Below are positions 24,127 to 36,453 of a DNA stretch of 64,000 nucleotides, one piece after another. The DNA is taken from assembly GCF_003286085.1 (NCBI RefSeq), contig NW_020825358.1:1-64000 (forward strand). Direction: 5' to 3'. This stretch comes from Drosophila persimilis (taxonomy: Eukaryota; Arthropoda; Insecta; Diptera; Drosophilidae). The position numbers and the translations under genes were made by a program. The notes below the pieces were generated by a model, which did not search any database, was not told the origin of the DNA, and saw only the letters and a program-made list of their open reading frames with translations. The stretch's first letter is position 1. The number at the start of each line of letters is the position of its first letter.

Positions 24127-25597
24127 TGGCAGCGACTCAAGTAGAAATGCTTATACGCTGGGGATTTGAGCTTTACAAGCGTAACAAAATATGTAAAAAG
24201 AAATAAAGAAAATCCCCCCTGGCAGGAGGGAGGAGGAGCCGAAACCACCCCCTCCCCCCACACACACACCCACACCCACACCCACACACATATACGTATT
24301 AGATAAATGTATCTGTGTGCTGTGCTGGCGTATCTATGAAGTTCCTTCCGTTTGCCGCAGACATTTGCGCAGCCCAAGTGTTTCCCCCCTCGTTCCCCCC
24401 CCCTCTGTTATTCCCGTTGTTGATGAATGATAGATGGATTATGATTTTGTTTGGCGTAAATTGAATTTCGCTTATTTTTCAAACCCATACTGGGAGGCAC
24501 AACACCCGCTAGCCCCCTTTAGCCCCGCTCCTGATTCCTGGCCAAATATTTAACTACAACTTTAAACAGTTTCAAGCGGAGGGAGGATTGGTCCTGGTTC
24601 TGGTCCTGATTCTGGTCCTGGTCCTGGCCTCCTGGCTTCAAGCTCTCTCGAACTTTTTGTGCGATTCGTTTCGTTTCTGCATTCATTTGGCAGCGGAAAT
24701 CAAGTTAACGAAGTAAAAATGTAAAATGCAGCATCGACATGCCAACAAGGAAATGTCCTCTGGCAAAGGCATAGGGCGGGCGCAGGGGGTGTGAAGCCCG
24801 AATCGATAATGGAGACATCTGCAGCAGCAGCGGCGGCAATAACAAACAAACCAATCATCGAGGCAAAAGCCAAAAGAGTTGAAGGCTTTAACAGGAGAGA
24901 TGAGTGGTCCAGGGGGGGGACCGAGACAATCTATCCATAATTTCTGTTCAACAACAGGCAGCCTTTACATTTGTCCTTGCCTGGCCAGAGTCCTTCGGCT
25001 GCAGCTTGAATCCTTTAGCCGTACAACTTTTGCCTTTAAACAGAGCAGAAAATTCAATCTCTGACCAGACGCTGCCCCCCCGGTTCCCGCCGCTGCATGC
25101 CACATATTTTCATGGATCAGCTGCAGCTTCAATTCAAAGAGAGGGAGAGAGAGAGAGAGGCTGTCGGAGGGATGGCGCTGTGATTTGGCTGCCATGGCTG
25201 TCAGAGCCTCCTCGCCTGCTGCCATGCTTATGGCCAAAGCTTTTGTTATGCCGCACACACACACACACACACACATACAGCTGCATGCCACATGCCACAT
25301 GCCACATATCCGAACAACTACTTGTACAGCCACTATATAAAAAAGTTGAAAATCTGCCAGGGGGTTGGGACTTTTATAAGCAGCAAATTTTTATAAACCC
25401 CCCCCGCCCCCTCCGCCGCCCCTCATCCGTTGGCTTACAATTCGCATGCGTCATAACTCAATAACCAGGCAGGGCCAGGGCCAAGGGGGGAGGGGGGGTG
25501 GGTGGAAGGAGGAGGATTTAAGGCGGAGGAGGGATTCGGGGGTTCTTAGCAAAACTGTAAGCTAACTGTAATCCTAATGAAACTACAACACATTGAA

Positions 25598-25599
<2 letters not shown>

Positions 25600-25632
<33 letters not shown>
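25600..25632. repeat. (CA)n microsatellite
   Basis: About 16 CA units, followed by two GGGACACACA copies. Confidence 0.95.
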
Positions 25633-25634
<2 letters not shown>

Positions 25635-26616
25635 GACACACACAGGGACACACATAATGTGTGGCAGTCTGCATTTGCATGCAACAATTTGGCCAAAAGA
25701 AAATCGGGCAAAAGAGAAACGAGAGACCGAGAGAGAGAGGCAGAGGCAGAACGAAGCTCAAGATACACTTCCAGAATCGAAAAATATAAATCTTTGTAGC
25801 CCCAGACGCTGGCTGGTGTCATGCGGCGGTGCATGCCCCTCGCAAAGGGCATCACAAACTACAGAGAAAAGCGAGTGGGGGGGGGGGTTAAGTTCTGCCG
25901 AGAGTTGAAGGCAATCCTTGTCGTTTCTCGTCATCCTCAACTCGTCTGTCCGTACTGGAATTTATTATAAGATCCTTTTCTTCATATATGAATGCAGGAA
26001 AACTTGTAGTTGCCTCCGAATGTTGCTGCTGTTGTTGCCTGCCTGCCTGGCAGCAACATGAATATTTTCTACAACATCAAGAACGGCATTTCAAGTTATT
26101 TGGCTTTCTGCAAAATATACGAGCATGTATATATTTTTTTATTATAATTTTCCCTGCTAGTTGGCTCCCACACATGCTCCAAAGGGGGGGCGGAGGGGCA
26201 CGGGTTGCCAAAGGAATTTTCATAAAGGCAGCAGCAGCGGCAGCAGCGGCAGCGGCAGCATTCCTCCTGAGCAGCGACTAATGACCATCGCAAAAAGCTA
26301 ATCAAAGTGGAAAGGGGGGGGCACTTCCTCTGTCATTAATCTGCCACACTTGCGGCGGCGGCAGCGGCAGCGTACCCCCAAAAAAGGTAACATTAATTTC
26401 CTCTGCTTAGGAGGCCGATGGGGCTGATCCGATAGCTTTAGCTGATTGCACATAAATGACAAAAAAAAAAAAAAAAAAAAACCAAACCGCGCCTCCCAAA
26501 AAAAACAAAAAAAAAACATGTAATACTCTTCGATTCCTTCTGCATTACGCATACGCCGCGTGGGGCTAAGCGTGGGGGGCTCTGCTCTGTTTGATGTCAT
26601 ACGGATACGCATAGAT

Positions 26617-26620
<4 letters not shown>

Positions 26621-26651
<31 letters not shown>
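26621..26651. repeat. (TG)n microsatellite
   Basis: About 15 TG units. Confidence 0.95.
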
Positions 26652-26652
<1 letters not shown>

Positions 26653-27330
26653 GCTTTATGATGACATGCCCCAAACATTTATGCAAAATGCTAATTTAAA
26701 TCCAAGTCTTGAGCGCTCGCTACAGTGGTGTGAGAATATTGGGGAGCGGGGGGGGAAAGGACTTTAAGCCAAGCTAGATCTACCTCAAGAATCGAGCTTG
26801 TAAGACATTAAAGAGCCACTTCGTGGGTTCCCCTTCATTCGACTTTTGCACCACTGTGTGGTGGTGTGTAAACGCCTCTTCATCAGCATAACTCGGCCAT
26901 GCATGACACAGAACCATGTTTCTGCCCAAAGATATTCCCAGACCAGGCTGAATGACCAGCCAAGGGGCTGGTGGGGCGGGGGGGGGCCACACCTTTAGTG
27001 CATGTCCATGGACGTCGACGTCGACGTGGACTTGGAAAATGGCTACAGAACAGGAAATTAACCAGTGGAAAGCCGAATGGATCTCAATCTTCTCCTAACT
27101 GTTGCCCAGAATCTTGCAAAGGGGAAATTAGCTGCGAAACGATGCTTAACGAATGCCCAAAATTGGAAATTGAAATGTGATTGGAGCTAGAGAGGGGGGG
27201 TGGCTAGAGGGGGGGAGGGCTGGCAGAGGCCCTTTATTGTAATTTGCTAAAGTATTTGTGGAATATGAATTGCGAGCATTTGCATAAACGAAATGTGTAT
27301 GTAAATGTCCTCGAATGGGGCAGATATACT

Positions 27331-27372
27331 CGTATTCGTATTCGTATTCGTATTCGTATTCGTATTCCTATT
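27331..27372. repeat. (CGTATT)n hexanucleotide array
   Basis: Seven units in tandem with one changed base near the right end. Confidence 0.95.
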
Positions 27373-27590
27373 CGTACGCGTAATGCCAATCAATCACCCC
27401 AAAAAAAAAAAAACGAGAAGAGGAAGAAGAAACCCACACATACACATACGACAGCTCCTCCCACACACACGCACACAAAACCAATAAACTAAATTCGCAG
27501 AAGGACCAAAAAAAAAAAAAAAAAGCAAGAACGCAAAAAGAAAGCAGAAATCGTCAACAACATACATGATGTCGAAGCACTAAGGGTAAG

Positions 27591-27592
<2 letters not shown>

Positions 27593-27622
<30 letters not shown>
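27593..27622. repeat. (TG)n microsatellite
   Basis: About 15 TG units. Confidence 0.95.
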
Positions 27623-27623
<1 letters not shown>

Positions 27624-28180
27624 CCAACCCTTATCCTTGGCAGGATATTACATGCTTCAACAATGTTGTAGCATTCCCAATAACAGCAACAAAAGCAACA
27701 AGAACAAGAACAAGACCAAGAACAGAGGCAGGGAGGCAAGGAGGCAGGGGGGCGACCGAGGCAGAGCTCTGCTGAGCATTCCTGCCGAAAATGAAATTCT
27801 GTTTTGCATTTTATGTCGACATCTCCTGAACCCAAAAACGAAAAACGAAAAACGAAAAAAAAACGAAAAACAACCAACGATGGCTGCGACGATTAAGATA
27901 CCCTCAAGGATGCGTTATCCTTTATTTGTGGCCGGCTATGTGCGGCTCTGTGCGGCGCAGAGGCATGCTACCTCCTGGCGAAAGGGTATCCAAAAGAAGC
28001 AGCAGCCACAAGGACACACACACACACACACACAGACACCGAAAAAAAAGGAGAAGAAAAAAAAACAAAAATGAAATCTAAACAAAATGCGTTCGAGCGT
28101 GTGTGTTCAATTACAATGTGTGTGATTGCTTGGCTGGCGGGGCGGGTGGCGGGGGGCATCGAGGGGGCACAGAACCTCGC

Positions 28181-28204
28181 CCACACACACACACACACAC
28201 ACAC
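28181..28204. repeat. (CA)n microsatellite
   Basis: About twelve CA units. Confidence 0.95.
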
Positions 28205-29438
28205 GCCTTGGCATAAAAATTTACAATGCGAAATAAGCAAGCGAAACGAACACAAAACGCTTTTTATTCCTTCCTTTTTGGGCATGCTGGCTCCAGGACC
28301 TCCAGGACCTTAGCAAAGGGGCATCCTTATGCAAATACAAGCCAGAGCCAGAGTCAGAGCCAGAGCCGAGGGTCGAGGGTCGTTGTCGCTGTCGCCTGTC
28401 GCTCTGTCGTCCTCTCGACACTGGAACATAAAAATAAAAAATAATAACAATACAATATTTTTTGATGACAGCCGCCGCCGCCTCCGCCTCCGCGTAGGAC
28501 GGGGCACTCCCCTCGGTCCGGTCTGGTTTTTGGGCCCCATAAAAGAAAGGTTTAATCGATGAGAGATGGAACTCTCATTTTTAAGTGTAAATTGTGGGGA
28601 CTTGCCCCTCCCCTCCCCCCTCTGGAGTTTATGGTGGGTTGTGCTTTATGGATTGGGGATTATATGGTGATGGGATATAAATATGATGGCAGAGCTGTAA
28701 GTGGCTAAAAGTTCCAATCAAAAACCCAGCCCCAAAAACCTTAAAAAATTCAATAAATCAAAAACCAAAAAGAATTTCCCTAGAAATGAAATTCTTTCTC
28801 TTTCCCTAAAAATGCAACAATATAAATAATTATTTTTGCATACAGAATGTAAAGCAAACAACACACACACAGGCAGCGGAAAAAGGTGAAAGGTGAAAGG
28901 TGAAAGGGGAAAGGAGGTTGCGATGCACGGCGAATGCCAGAAGAATAAGAAACGATTCACATTTGAATAACAATCATCATCATGCGAGGTATTTCAATTG
29001 ACTATAACATAAGCAGTGGGTGGGGGCGGGGGGTAGGTAGGGGGGTAGGGGCTGATATTGAGAGGAGAAATCACAAAGAATTCATAATAAGCATCATTGT
29101 CAGTGGCAGCGAGCGGGAAATGAATAAAAATCAAAGTACTACGAAGGAGCCCCAGACAAAAGGTGAAAGGGGTGAAAGAGGTGGGGAGGCGCTGAGGGGG
29201 GGTACATGTATATGCTGGAATGTCGCACAGGATGCGTGTTTATTCTATGGCTATATATGTGCGCACGTAAAAGGGAGTGCCTGCCATCTGCATGCGAGGA
29301 TGCGAGGATGAATTTTGAATGACAATTTCCAAGCAGCCCAGACCCAGGATCCACTCTCAAGCCCCACCATTCATTGTTCGCTTATTGAAGAGAAATTTCC
29401 CGTGCAGCGGGAAACGGAACGAGCCACTTGAAGCCGCC

Positions 29439-29481
29439 AGGCAGGCAGGCAGGCGGGCAGGCAGGCAGGCAGGCAGGCAGG
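29439..29481. repeat. (GGCA)n tetranucleotide array
   Basis: About ten GGCA units with a single GGCG variant. Confidence 0.95.
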
Positions 29482-29671
29482 ATGTGCTTCAGTGCGACAC
29501 AAGGACCTATAGTTGTGATGCGCCTTTGACAAATTGTGGCAGGCACCCGGCTCTGGCATCCATTGGCATTTCATTTTCTGTCGCCCTGCCACCAGTTGCT
29601 GCTCATAATTGATTTCATTTAACGGGAGGCAACAAGTTGCCAAAAAAAACACCGAAGAAGACCTCCCTCGA

Positions 29672-29681
<10 letters not shown>

Positions 29682-29713
<32 letters not shown>
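29682..29713. repeat. (GA)n microsatellite
   Basis: Sixteen GA units directly after a short CA run. Confidence 0.95.
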
Positions 29714-29716
<3 letters not shown>

Positions 29717-29945
29717 CCCCCCATGCCCCCCTGCTCGACTGAAAGTAAAAACAAATTAAGCTCTCGACGTCGACAGCGAAATAATTGGGGGAATTCCCCA
29801 CAAAACGCCCCAGACAGCAGCAGCAGACACTTTGACATAATTTCCAGCAGCAGCAGCAGACGGTGGGGCGGGGGAGGGGGAGGGGCGCCCAGGCACAAGG
29901 ACACGACCATAACCAACCCCAACAAAGTTTTAATTAATTGCGCTC

Positions 29946-29946
<1 letters not shown>

Positions 29947-29977
<31 letters not shown>
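29947..29977. repeat. (CA)n microsatellite
   Basis: About 15 CA units. Confidence 0.95.
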
Positions 29978-29978
<1 letters not shown>

Positions 29979-30356
29979 GGAAAAGCGGGAAAACCCAAGG
30001 CAAATGAAAATGAGTCAAGTTGGGAAAAGTTGGCAGCACACACCCACACGAAAAAAAAAGGAAAGCAGGGAAAAAAAAACAACACACAGAAATTGTTCAT
30101 TTTCACGTACACAAATTGGGGTGCTTGCAGGGGGAGGAGGGGTGGCTGTGGGGACTGGCAAAGACACAGGACCCAAGAGAGAGAGAGAGCGGGGGGGGGG
30201 GCTGCTAAATGGTGGGTCCTTGGGTGTACAGAGGCTTGGGGCTCCTGTGAACAATGCGGCTTAATTTCATTATGCGGCTGCCTCTTACTTGTGGCGCCAC
30301 CAGAGGTTGTACTGGCATTTAAAAGGGTCTTCAATTGGAGATCTTTCACAGGACGA

Positions 30357-30780
30357 GGTCAAAAGGTGGCATAATTTTGGCAGAAAGTCCTTCCTGAGGA
30401 TAGGATCAGATACCTCCAAATTGGTGGGAAAAAATGGGGAAAATCAGAGGCCTTGGAGGGTTTTCTTAACCTGTCCTTCCCCAAGATCATCTATGGCACA
30501 GGTATGGCTATTTTTTGAGGTCAAAAGGTGGCATAATTGTTGCTTCCCTTATGGCAGAAAGTCTTTCTTGAGGATAGGATCAGATAACTCCTATTTGGTG
30601 GGAAAACCAGCCCTTAACCTGCCCTTAACCATGCCCTTCCACACGACCATCTATGGCTCACGTCTGGCCATTGGTTCTGGTCAAAAGGTGCCATAATTGT
30701 GGGGCATAAAGTCTTTCCAGAGGCACCAAATACACCTCAAATTTTGTGGGAAAATCAGAGGCCCCTCCCTTCCAGGCTTC
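30357..30780. repeat. Triple direct repeat, period about 161 bp
   Basis: GGTCAAAAGGTGGCATAATT or a close variant begins copies at 30357, 30519 and 30679. Copies share AAAGTCTTTC, GAGGATAGGATCAGATA, GGTGGGAAAA and ATCTATGG words. The third copy is incomplete. Unlike the other tandem arrays this one has ordinary base composition. A frame stays open across the first two copies because the first period (162) is divisible by three, but it begins at TTG and shows no known domain. Confidence 0.85.
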
Positions 30781-31025
30781 TGTGAAGTGCATTTCCATAA
30801 ACTTTTACCTCCGCACACTTTCACTTTTTGGGCGAAAAACTTTTGGCGTAACCGAAAAAGAAAACGCAATCGAGAGGGATTTTCTTCGGTTTCAGAACTT
30901 CCAGCAGCCGTTCAATTATCGAATGTAAGGCATAAAATCCTCAATCAAATTCATGATGCGTGAAGACAAAGGACAGAAAGCGTTTCGAATTCGCTTCAGG
31001 TAGCCAAGGAAATGATATCATACTG

Positions 31026-31070
31026 ATAGATAGATAGATGGATGGCTGGATGGATGGATGGATGGATGGG
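31026..31070. repeat. (GATG/GATA)n tetranucleotide array
   Basis: GATA units change to GATG units with one GCTG interruption. Confidence 0.9.
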
Positions 31071-31184
31071 TCGGGGGATAGAAGCGGATGCGGATGCGGG
31101 CCTGAGATTTTTGTATGCAGATGAGAGCAGAGATCCCACATCAGCAATTTGAGCATGAAATGTGTATTGAAAGTTTCTCGCCAT

Positions 31185-31191
<7 letters not shown>

Positions 31192-31222
<31 letters not shown>
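31192..31222. repeat. (TC)n microsatellite
   Basis: About 15 TC units, a long GA tract on the minus strand. Confidence 0.95.
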
Positions 31223-31225
<3 letters not shown>

Positions 31226-32019
31226 GATAAAGTCTAATTAAGTGCAACCCAGAAACAGGAGCAGGCCACACCGCAAAAAAAAAACACTCGAAGCACAAAG
31301 TTGAATGTTTGTTCAACGGAAAGTCAGGTATTCCCCTACCCCCCTCCCCCCTCCCCTCCCTAGAGGAGATACACGGAGATCTACCCCTATTGTCAGAGTG
31401 TAAGCAAACACAGGACACAACCGGAGTGGAGGATGTGCTCTCGAAAACCCTTTATGCCTCATTGTCTGCTGTGGCATCCGAAGGCGATTTATTGCCGATT
31501 TGCCTTTGCCCCTTTTTTTTTGCCGTTTTTGGGAATATGGAAAGTGCTCTTTGGCCAAAGCATTTATCTGTGATCTCTAACCCTTTGTGTGTGTGTGACC
31601 CTCCTTGCTGGCTTTCTGGGTATTATTATAAATTTGCCTTTTAATTTACGTTACGCCGATTTCAGACAATACAATGCCCCAGGCTCTATGAATATTCATA
31701 ATGCCCGAAAAAACCGACTGACAATCCGCATGTTAATGGGCTGGCATATGTTTCCCCTTCCCCTTCCCCTTCCCCCCCCTCTCTCTGTGCCCGTCATGAA
31801 TCTAGGGGTTAGAGTGCACTCCTATCTTTTTCAATTGCATAAAAATTGTTGATTTATGCGAATTTCTGACTTGGTTTTTACGAGTGTTTAGAATGCCAAT
31901 ATATCTTTATGTCGCACAACACATTTACATGCTGTTACGATGGCTATGGCAGGCTATGGCAGGGGGTTAAGGCAACAAGGTTGCCCCAGGATACGCCAAA
32001 TAGATCTTGAAGTGCCACA

Positions 32020-32041
32020 AAATATACATATATGTATATTT
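32020..32041. repeat. 22-bp perfect palindrome
   Basis: AAATATACATA followed immediately by its own reverse complement. It is all A/T apart from one C and one G, and so may be a chance event in AT-rich DNA. Confidence 0.7.
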
Positions 32042-34669
32042 CTAGATCTTTTGTGGGCTGAAGTCCTGGCTAAGACCCTGAGCAATATTCCAAGCCCTTA
32101 AGCTAACGGCCAGGCAGCGCCCATCAATCAAACGACAGAAAGGTATTTGCAAATTTGTCACTTGGATAAGCCTTGAGGCCGAAACTTTCGAAACCAGAGG
32201 CGGTGGCGCAGTCCAGGAGGATGCAGAAGGCACCGTGTGGCACGATTGATGTGGGCATTACGTGACCAGCCGGCGAAAAGGGGTATGTATGTATGTGTGT
32301 ATGTACCTCTTGCTGGGTAATTTATGCGCCGGCGTAAACGCCTCAACGAGGGGCAACCCGGCAACCCGTCGCCAGGGAGGAGGCTGCTCGACGAGGTATC
32401 GGAGTACCTAGCAGACAACCCTCTCTCCCTCTCCGTCTCCGTCTCTCTGCCGATCTGGGCTGAATAAATTACAATTTATGCGCGATTTGCATGACTGTTA
32501 CTCCCAGCTGTTGTCCCAGGATCCTCCGCCTCAGTTTGTGCGTGAAGCTCGAGCGTGCGGGTCGCTGGTAGACTCATAGATGGCCACCGAGTGCCACTCG
32601 TCAGATATGAAGATATGGGAAAGTGAATTCATGTGCGTTTTTCTTCGTTTTTGGGGCACGCATGCGTGACTTCTTTACGGTCAAGTGGCTGCAGTTCTGG
32701 GGGGGGGATGGGGGGCGGTGGGGGGTTGGTGGCCACTTCACATGTGAGCCCCTCTCGAGCTCAAGTTAATAATACGAAAGAAATCACTTTGCCGCTTTTG
32801 TGCATTGTTAAAAGTTTTTAAGCCGCGCCTCAAACACACAGTGAGGGGCTCTCCGGCTCTCCGGTTCTCCGGCTCTCCATGCACCTCCTCATGTGTGGCA
32901 AACAAAGTTATTTGTGGTAGCGCTTTTGTGGTGCTATCCCCCCCCCCCCTCTGAAGAGGTAGCTCCTCTGTTCTGGGCGCCTGCAAACTTTGCTGTTTGC
33001 AAAAAAGTTTTTTTTTTTTCTTTCCTTGCATTTTTCTTTCTTTGTTGGATCAGCGGTGGGGCCAAGGGGGGGCGAAGGGGGAGGGAGGGGAACAGCCGCC
33101 GCCGTTGCGTAAAACTTTTCACTTTGACTCGACTTTATTGTATTTCTAATACTTTGCTTTTCAGCCAAGTTAGTGGCTCCGCACAGAAGCAGCTCCGGCA
33201 GCAGGCAGCCGGCAGTCGCCAGTCGCCAGTCGGCAGCATGTGAACAATGTAAGCGGCCAACGGTTGCCAAACTGTAAGCGTCCATAAAAATGTTTGGTCT
33301 TTGGCTACTTGAAGAGATCTCCCCCCACCCCCTCCCGCCAGTTCACTGGAGTTCAAGTGGAGGGAAGGGCCCCCCCCCCCCCGCCCCGGCAGATTGTAGA
33401 CAATTGAAAATTTTACATTTTATGACGCTGCGCAATTTGTGGCATGGCTGATGCAAAGACTTTGGCAAATTCTTGATGCCAGTCGATGGGTGGGAGCAAA
33501 AAAAAAAAAAAAGTTTCCAAAGGGGCGGTGGGGCGGTGTGGCGTGGGGGGGGGCATCTATAGGTAAAAACATGACAAGCTAAAAATGATAGTTGTATGGT
33601 TATTGGTGGTCTCAAGTTTGCCAACAGTTGGGCATCAAATTTATGGCTGGGGCCCCCCACCGACGTTCTCATCGAACATCCTGTGCCCAAAAGACAGACA
33701 AAGACAGACTCCCCGACAGAAATTACCTTGTTTATGGGCTTAGGAGTAAGTTCTTCGCCCAGATCCCCCCCCCCCGGAAGGACAAAGCTCATTTGGAAAG
33801 CCTTTTGTCGCAGGAGCCCATTAAATGTTGGGGCCAGCAATTTGCCAAGCAGAAAACAGAAACAGAAGCCCGAAACCCCGAAAGCCCGAACCAGTAACAG
33901 AAATAGGATGTGCTCTGATGTCGTGTCCTGGCTGCTGGTGCCTGGTGCCTGGTGCCTGCAGACTCCCAAATAAAATGTGATGAATTGTATGTAATTTGGA
34001 TGGAGAACGAATGGCATTTGCATGCGAGAACCCCCCCTCCCCCTTTTTTGAGGCAAGGACAAAATGGCAAACTGTCAGTTTGGAGTTTTTTCCTCTTCTT
34101 GCCCCTGTCTCTGCCTCTGCCCCTGCCTCTGGCTCTGGTGAAACTGTGTGTGCGGCACTCACATCTCATTAATTTGTGATTGATACGGTGACTCTGCCCG
34201 GGCTAACCCCCCATCCCCACCCTCTGAAAGCTCTGACAGTGTGTTTGTGCGTAAAGCGTCACAAATGAAATTGAAGTGTGTTTGTGATCCCATTACAAAT
34301 AAGTAAAGGGAGCCTTCTGCCTTCTGCCTTCTGCTGGCAGGCAATGGGATGGGGCAAGGAGTACACATTTGATGGATTTGCATGTGCTGTGACACAAGTC
34401 ACTAAAATATCTTATTACACTCACACACACACTCGCACAGAGAGAGAGAGAGAGAGATACGAGTGATGGCGGCTACACATGTGTGCACTCCAAAAAATAC
34501 AACCAACAAAAAAATGGGAATCAAATGGAAATAACACACAAAACAGATCAAAAGATTTATTCGTATAATATCAATGGGGTTTTAAAGACAAATAACAACT
34601 TAAGGCAGGGGCGAATACTGAGCCGGAACCGGGACCTACGAATACACCTACACCTACACCTACACCTAA

Positions 34670-35330
34670 TACGGTTTTTAATTGTTTTAAATTTGAAATA
34701 AATGTTTTTTTAATTGTTTTTAATTTCATATGTTTCAAGTTTTAAATGTTTTTAATTGGTTTAAATTATAAATGTTTTATTTTTAAATTTTTTAAGTTTT
34801 AAATGTTTTAATTTCAAATGTTTTTAATAGTTTTAAATTTTAAATGTTTCAAGTTTTAAATGTTTTTAATTGTTTTAAATTTTCAATGTTTTAAGTTTTA
34901 AATGTTTTCAATTGTTTTAAATTTTAAATGTTTTAATTTTAAATGCTTTAATTTTAAATGTTTTAAGTTTTAAATGTTTAATTTTAAATGCTTTAATTTT
35001 AAATGTTTTTAATTGTTTTAAATTTCAAATGTTTTAAGTTTTAAATGTTTTTAATTGTTTTAAATTTCAAATGTTTTAAGTTTTAAATGTTTTTAATTGT
35101 TTTAAATTTAAAATGTTTTTATTTTTAAATGTTTTAAATTTTTTTAAATTTTAAATGTTTTAATTTTAAATGTTATAAGTTTAGAATGTTTTTAATTGTT
35201 TTAAATTTTAAATGTTTTAATTTTAAATGTTTTTAATTGTTTTAAATTTCAAATGTTTTAAGCTTTAAATGTTTTTAATTGCTTTAAATTTTAAATGTTT
35301 TAAATTTTTTTACACGATTTTGAAATAACG
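34670..35330. repeat. 42-bp AT-rich tandem repeat
   Basis: Units are built of AAATGTTTTAAGTTTTAAAT and TTTTTAATTGTTTTAAATTT. The best copies start at 35026 and 35068, exactly 42 bp apart. Outer copies are shorter or longer by multiples of an internal unit of about 20 bp. The island has sharp edges on both sides. Confidence 0.9.
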
Positions 35331-35828
35331 CGGTTTGAAAAACAAATATCTTAAATTTTTTTGTACAATTTTATTTCATTTAAAATGAATCAAAATCCCA
35401 AAACGCAAATAAAAACTATAAAAAACAAAACAAAAAAATTACTTTAAAGTTTTATTCTTGAAGCCAGATTTCCACTGCTTTAGTGCTAAGCTACGCTGTG
35501 AGAGAGTGTGTGTAAAAGGACTCGAATATTCGACGTCTGTTCCATTTCCCTCCGATTTCTGTAGCTGTGTTTTCTCTCAGTGTAGTTGCTTCTGGGTTTT
35601 GGCAGCCATTTTTTATTGAGAAAAAAAAAACACACCCGTGTACGTATGTAGGCCGCATAAACAAACAGGACCATGGGCATGGACTTTTCTCGTCCCCCCC
35701 CCGCCCCGCGCCCTGTGGCCTGCCCTTCTGGTCCCCCTAGATTTTGCCCTCTGACGAAATTGTCTTCCATTTATTTTTCAACTTCGATTTTTGGCTGTCG
35801 TTTCGTTTTTTTTTTGCAAATTGACACC

Positions 35829-35873
35829 CTCACACACACACGCACACACACACGCACACGACACACACACACA
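35829..35873. repeat. Interrupted (CA)n array
   Basis: CA units with three CG or GA interruptions. Confidence 0.9.
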
Positions 35874-35936
35874 TGTGGGAGAGCTTGTTAGTGTGGTTGT
35901 TGTTGTTGTTGTTATGTCTATCCGACTGTCAAGCTG

Positions 35937-35937
<1 letters not shown>

Positions 35938-35967
<30 letters not shown>
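35938..35967. repeat. (GGCGAC)n array
   Basis: Five hexamer units follow a TTG/GTT tract. Confidence 0.95.
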
Positions 35968-36110
35968 TCTGACTCCTTCAGCAGCTTCATCAATGCCGCG
36001 GCGACCTCCGTCGTCGCATACGCCGGAAGCGTGAAAATCTACAACAACAAAAAAAAGAGAAAGGAAAGCGGGCAAAAGTTCACAAATGGAAAATTACGGG
36101 TGCACACGTG

Positions 36111-36152
36111 CACGCACACACGCACACACACACACGCACACACACACACACG
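36111..36152. repeat. Interrupted (CA)n array
   Basis: CA units with four CG interruptions. Confidence 0.9.
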
Positions 36153-36429
36153 CATGCCGGGGAAAAGCCCACCCCCTGACCAACGATTTCCCACAAAAAA
36201 AACCCCACCCGTCATTCCCTCGTTTGTCATTTCAGGTTGTTTTATTCAATTTCAAGGCAAAAGAAAATTCGCCAAAAAAAAAAAAAAAGAGAGAGGGCGG
36301 GAAAGAGAGGGGTGGCGTGGAGTGAAGGGAGGACGAGAGAGAGAGAGAGAGAAAAAAAAACTCTTTGAAAATACAACGCACGCTGAATGTCATGTGATAT
36401 GTCACACATGTAGCACGAACGACTGGCAG

Positions 36430-36453
36430 TGCCACTGCCACTGCCACTGCCAC
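36430..36453. repeat. (TGCCAC)n array
   Basis: Four hexamer units, the same unit as the array at 2.06 kb. Confidence 0.9.

Larger units (their letters stand above)
22546..34669. other. Non-coding segment
   Basis: No gene is supported in these 12 kb. They contain CA/GA arrays, long G runs (23.79 and 24.06 kb), a (CGTATT)n array and a triple repeat at 30.36 kb. Open frames correspond to these repeats or begin at non-ATG codons. Confidence 0.5.

Noticed and set aside
29371..30087. 238-codon minus-strand frame
   Set aside because: It is driven by GGCA, GA and CA microsatellites.
30289..30696. 135-codon frame over the 161-bp repeats
   Set aside because: It starts at TTG and is open only because the first repeat period is 162 bp.
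32020..32041. 22-bp palindrome as a regulatory site
   Set aside because: Nearly all A/T, so it may arise by chance. It is kept only as a sequence feature.
33343..34062. 239-codon minus-strand frame
   Set aside because: Starts near a repeat, has no domain, and composition is like the surrounding non-coding DNA. No splice or promoter support.
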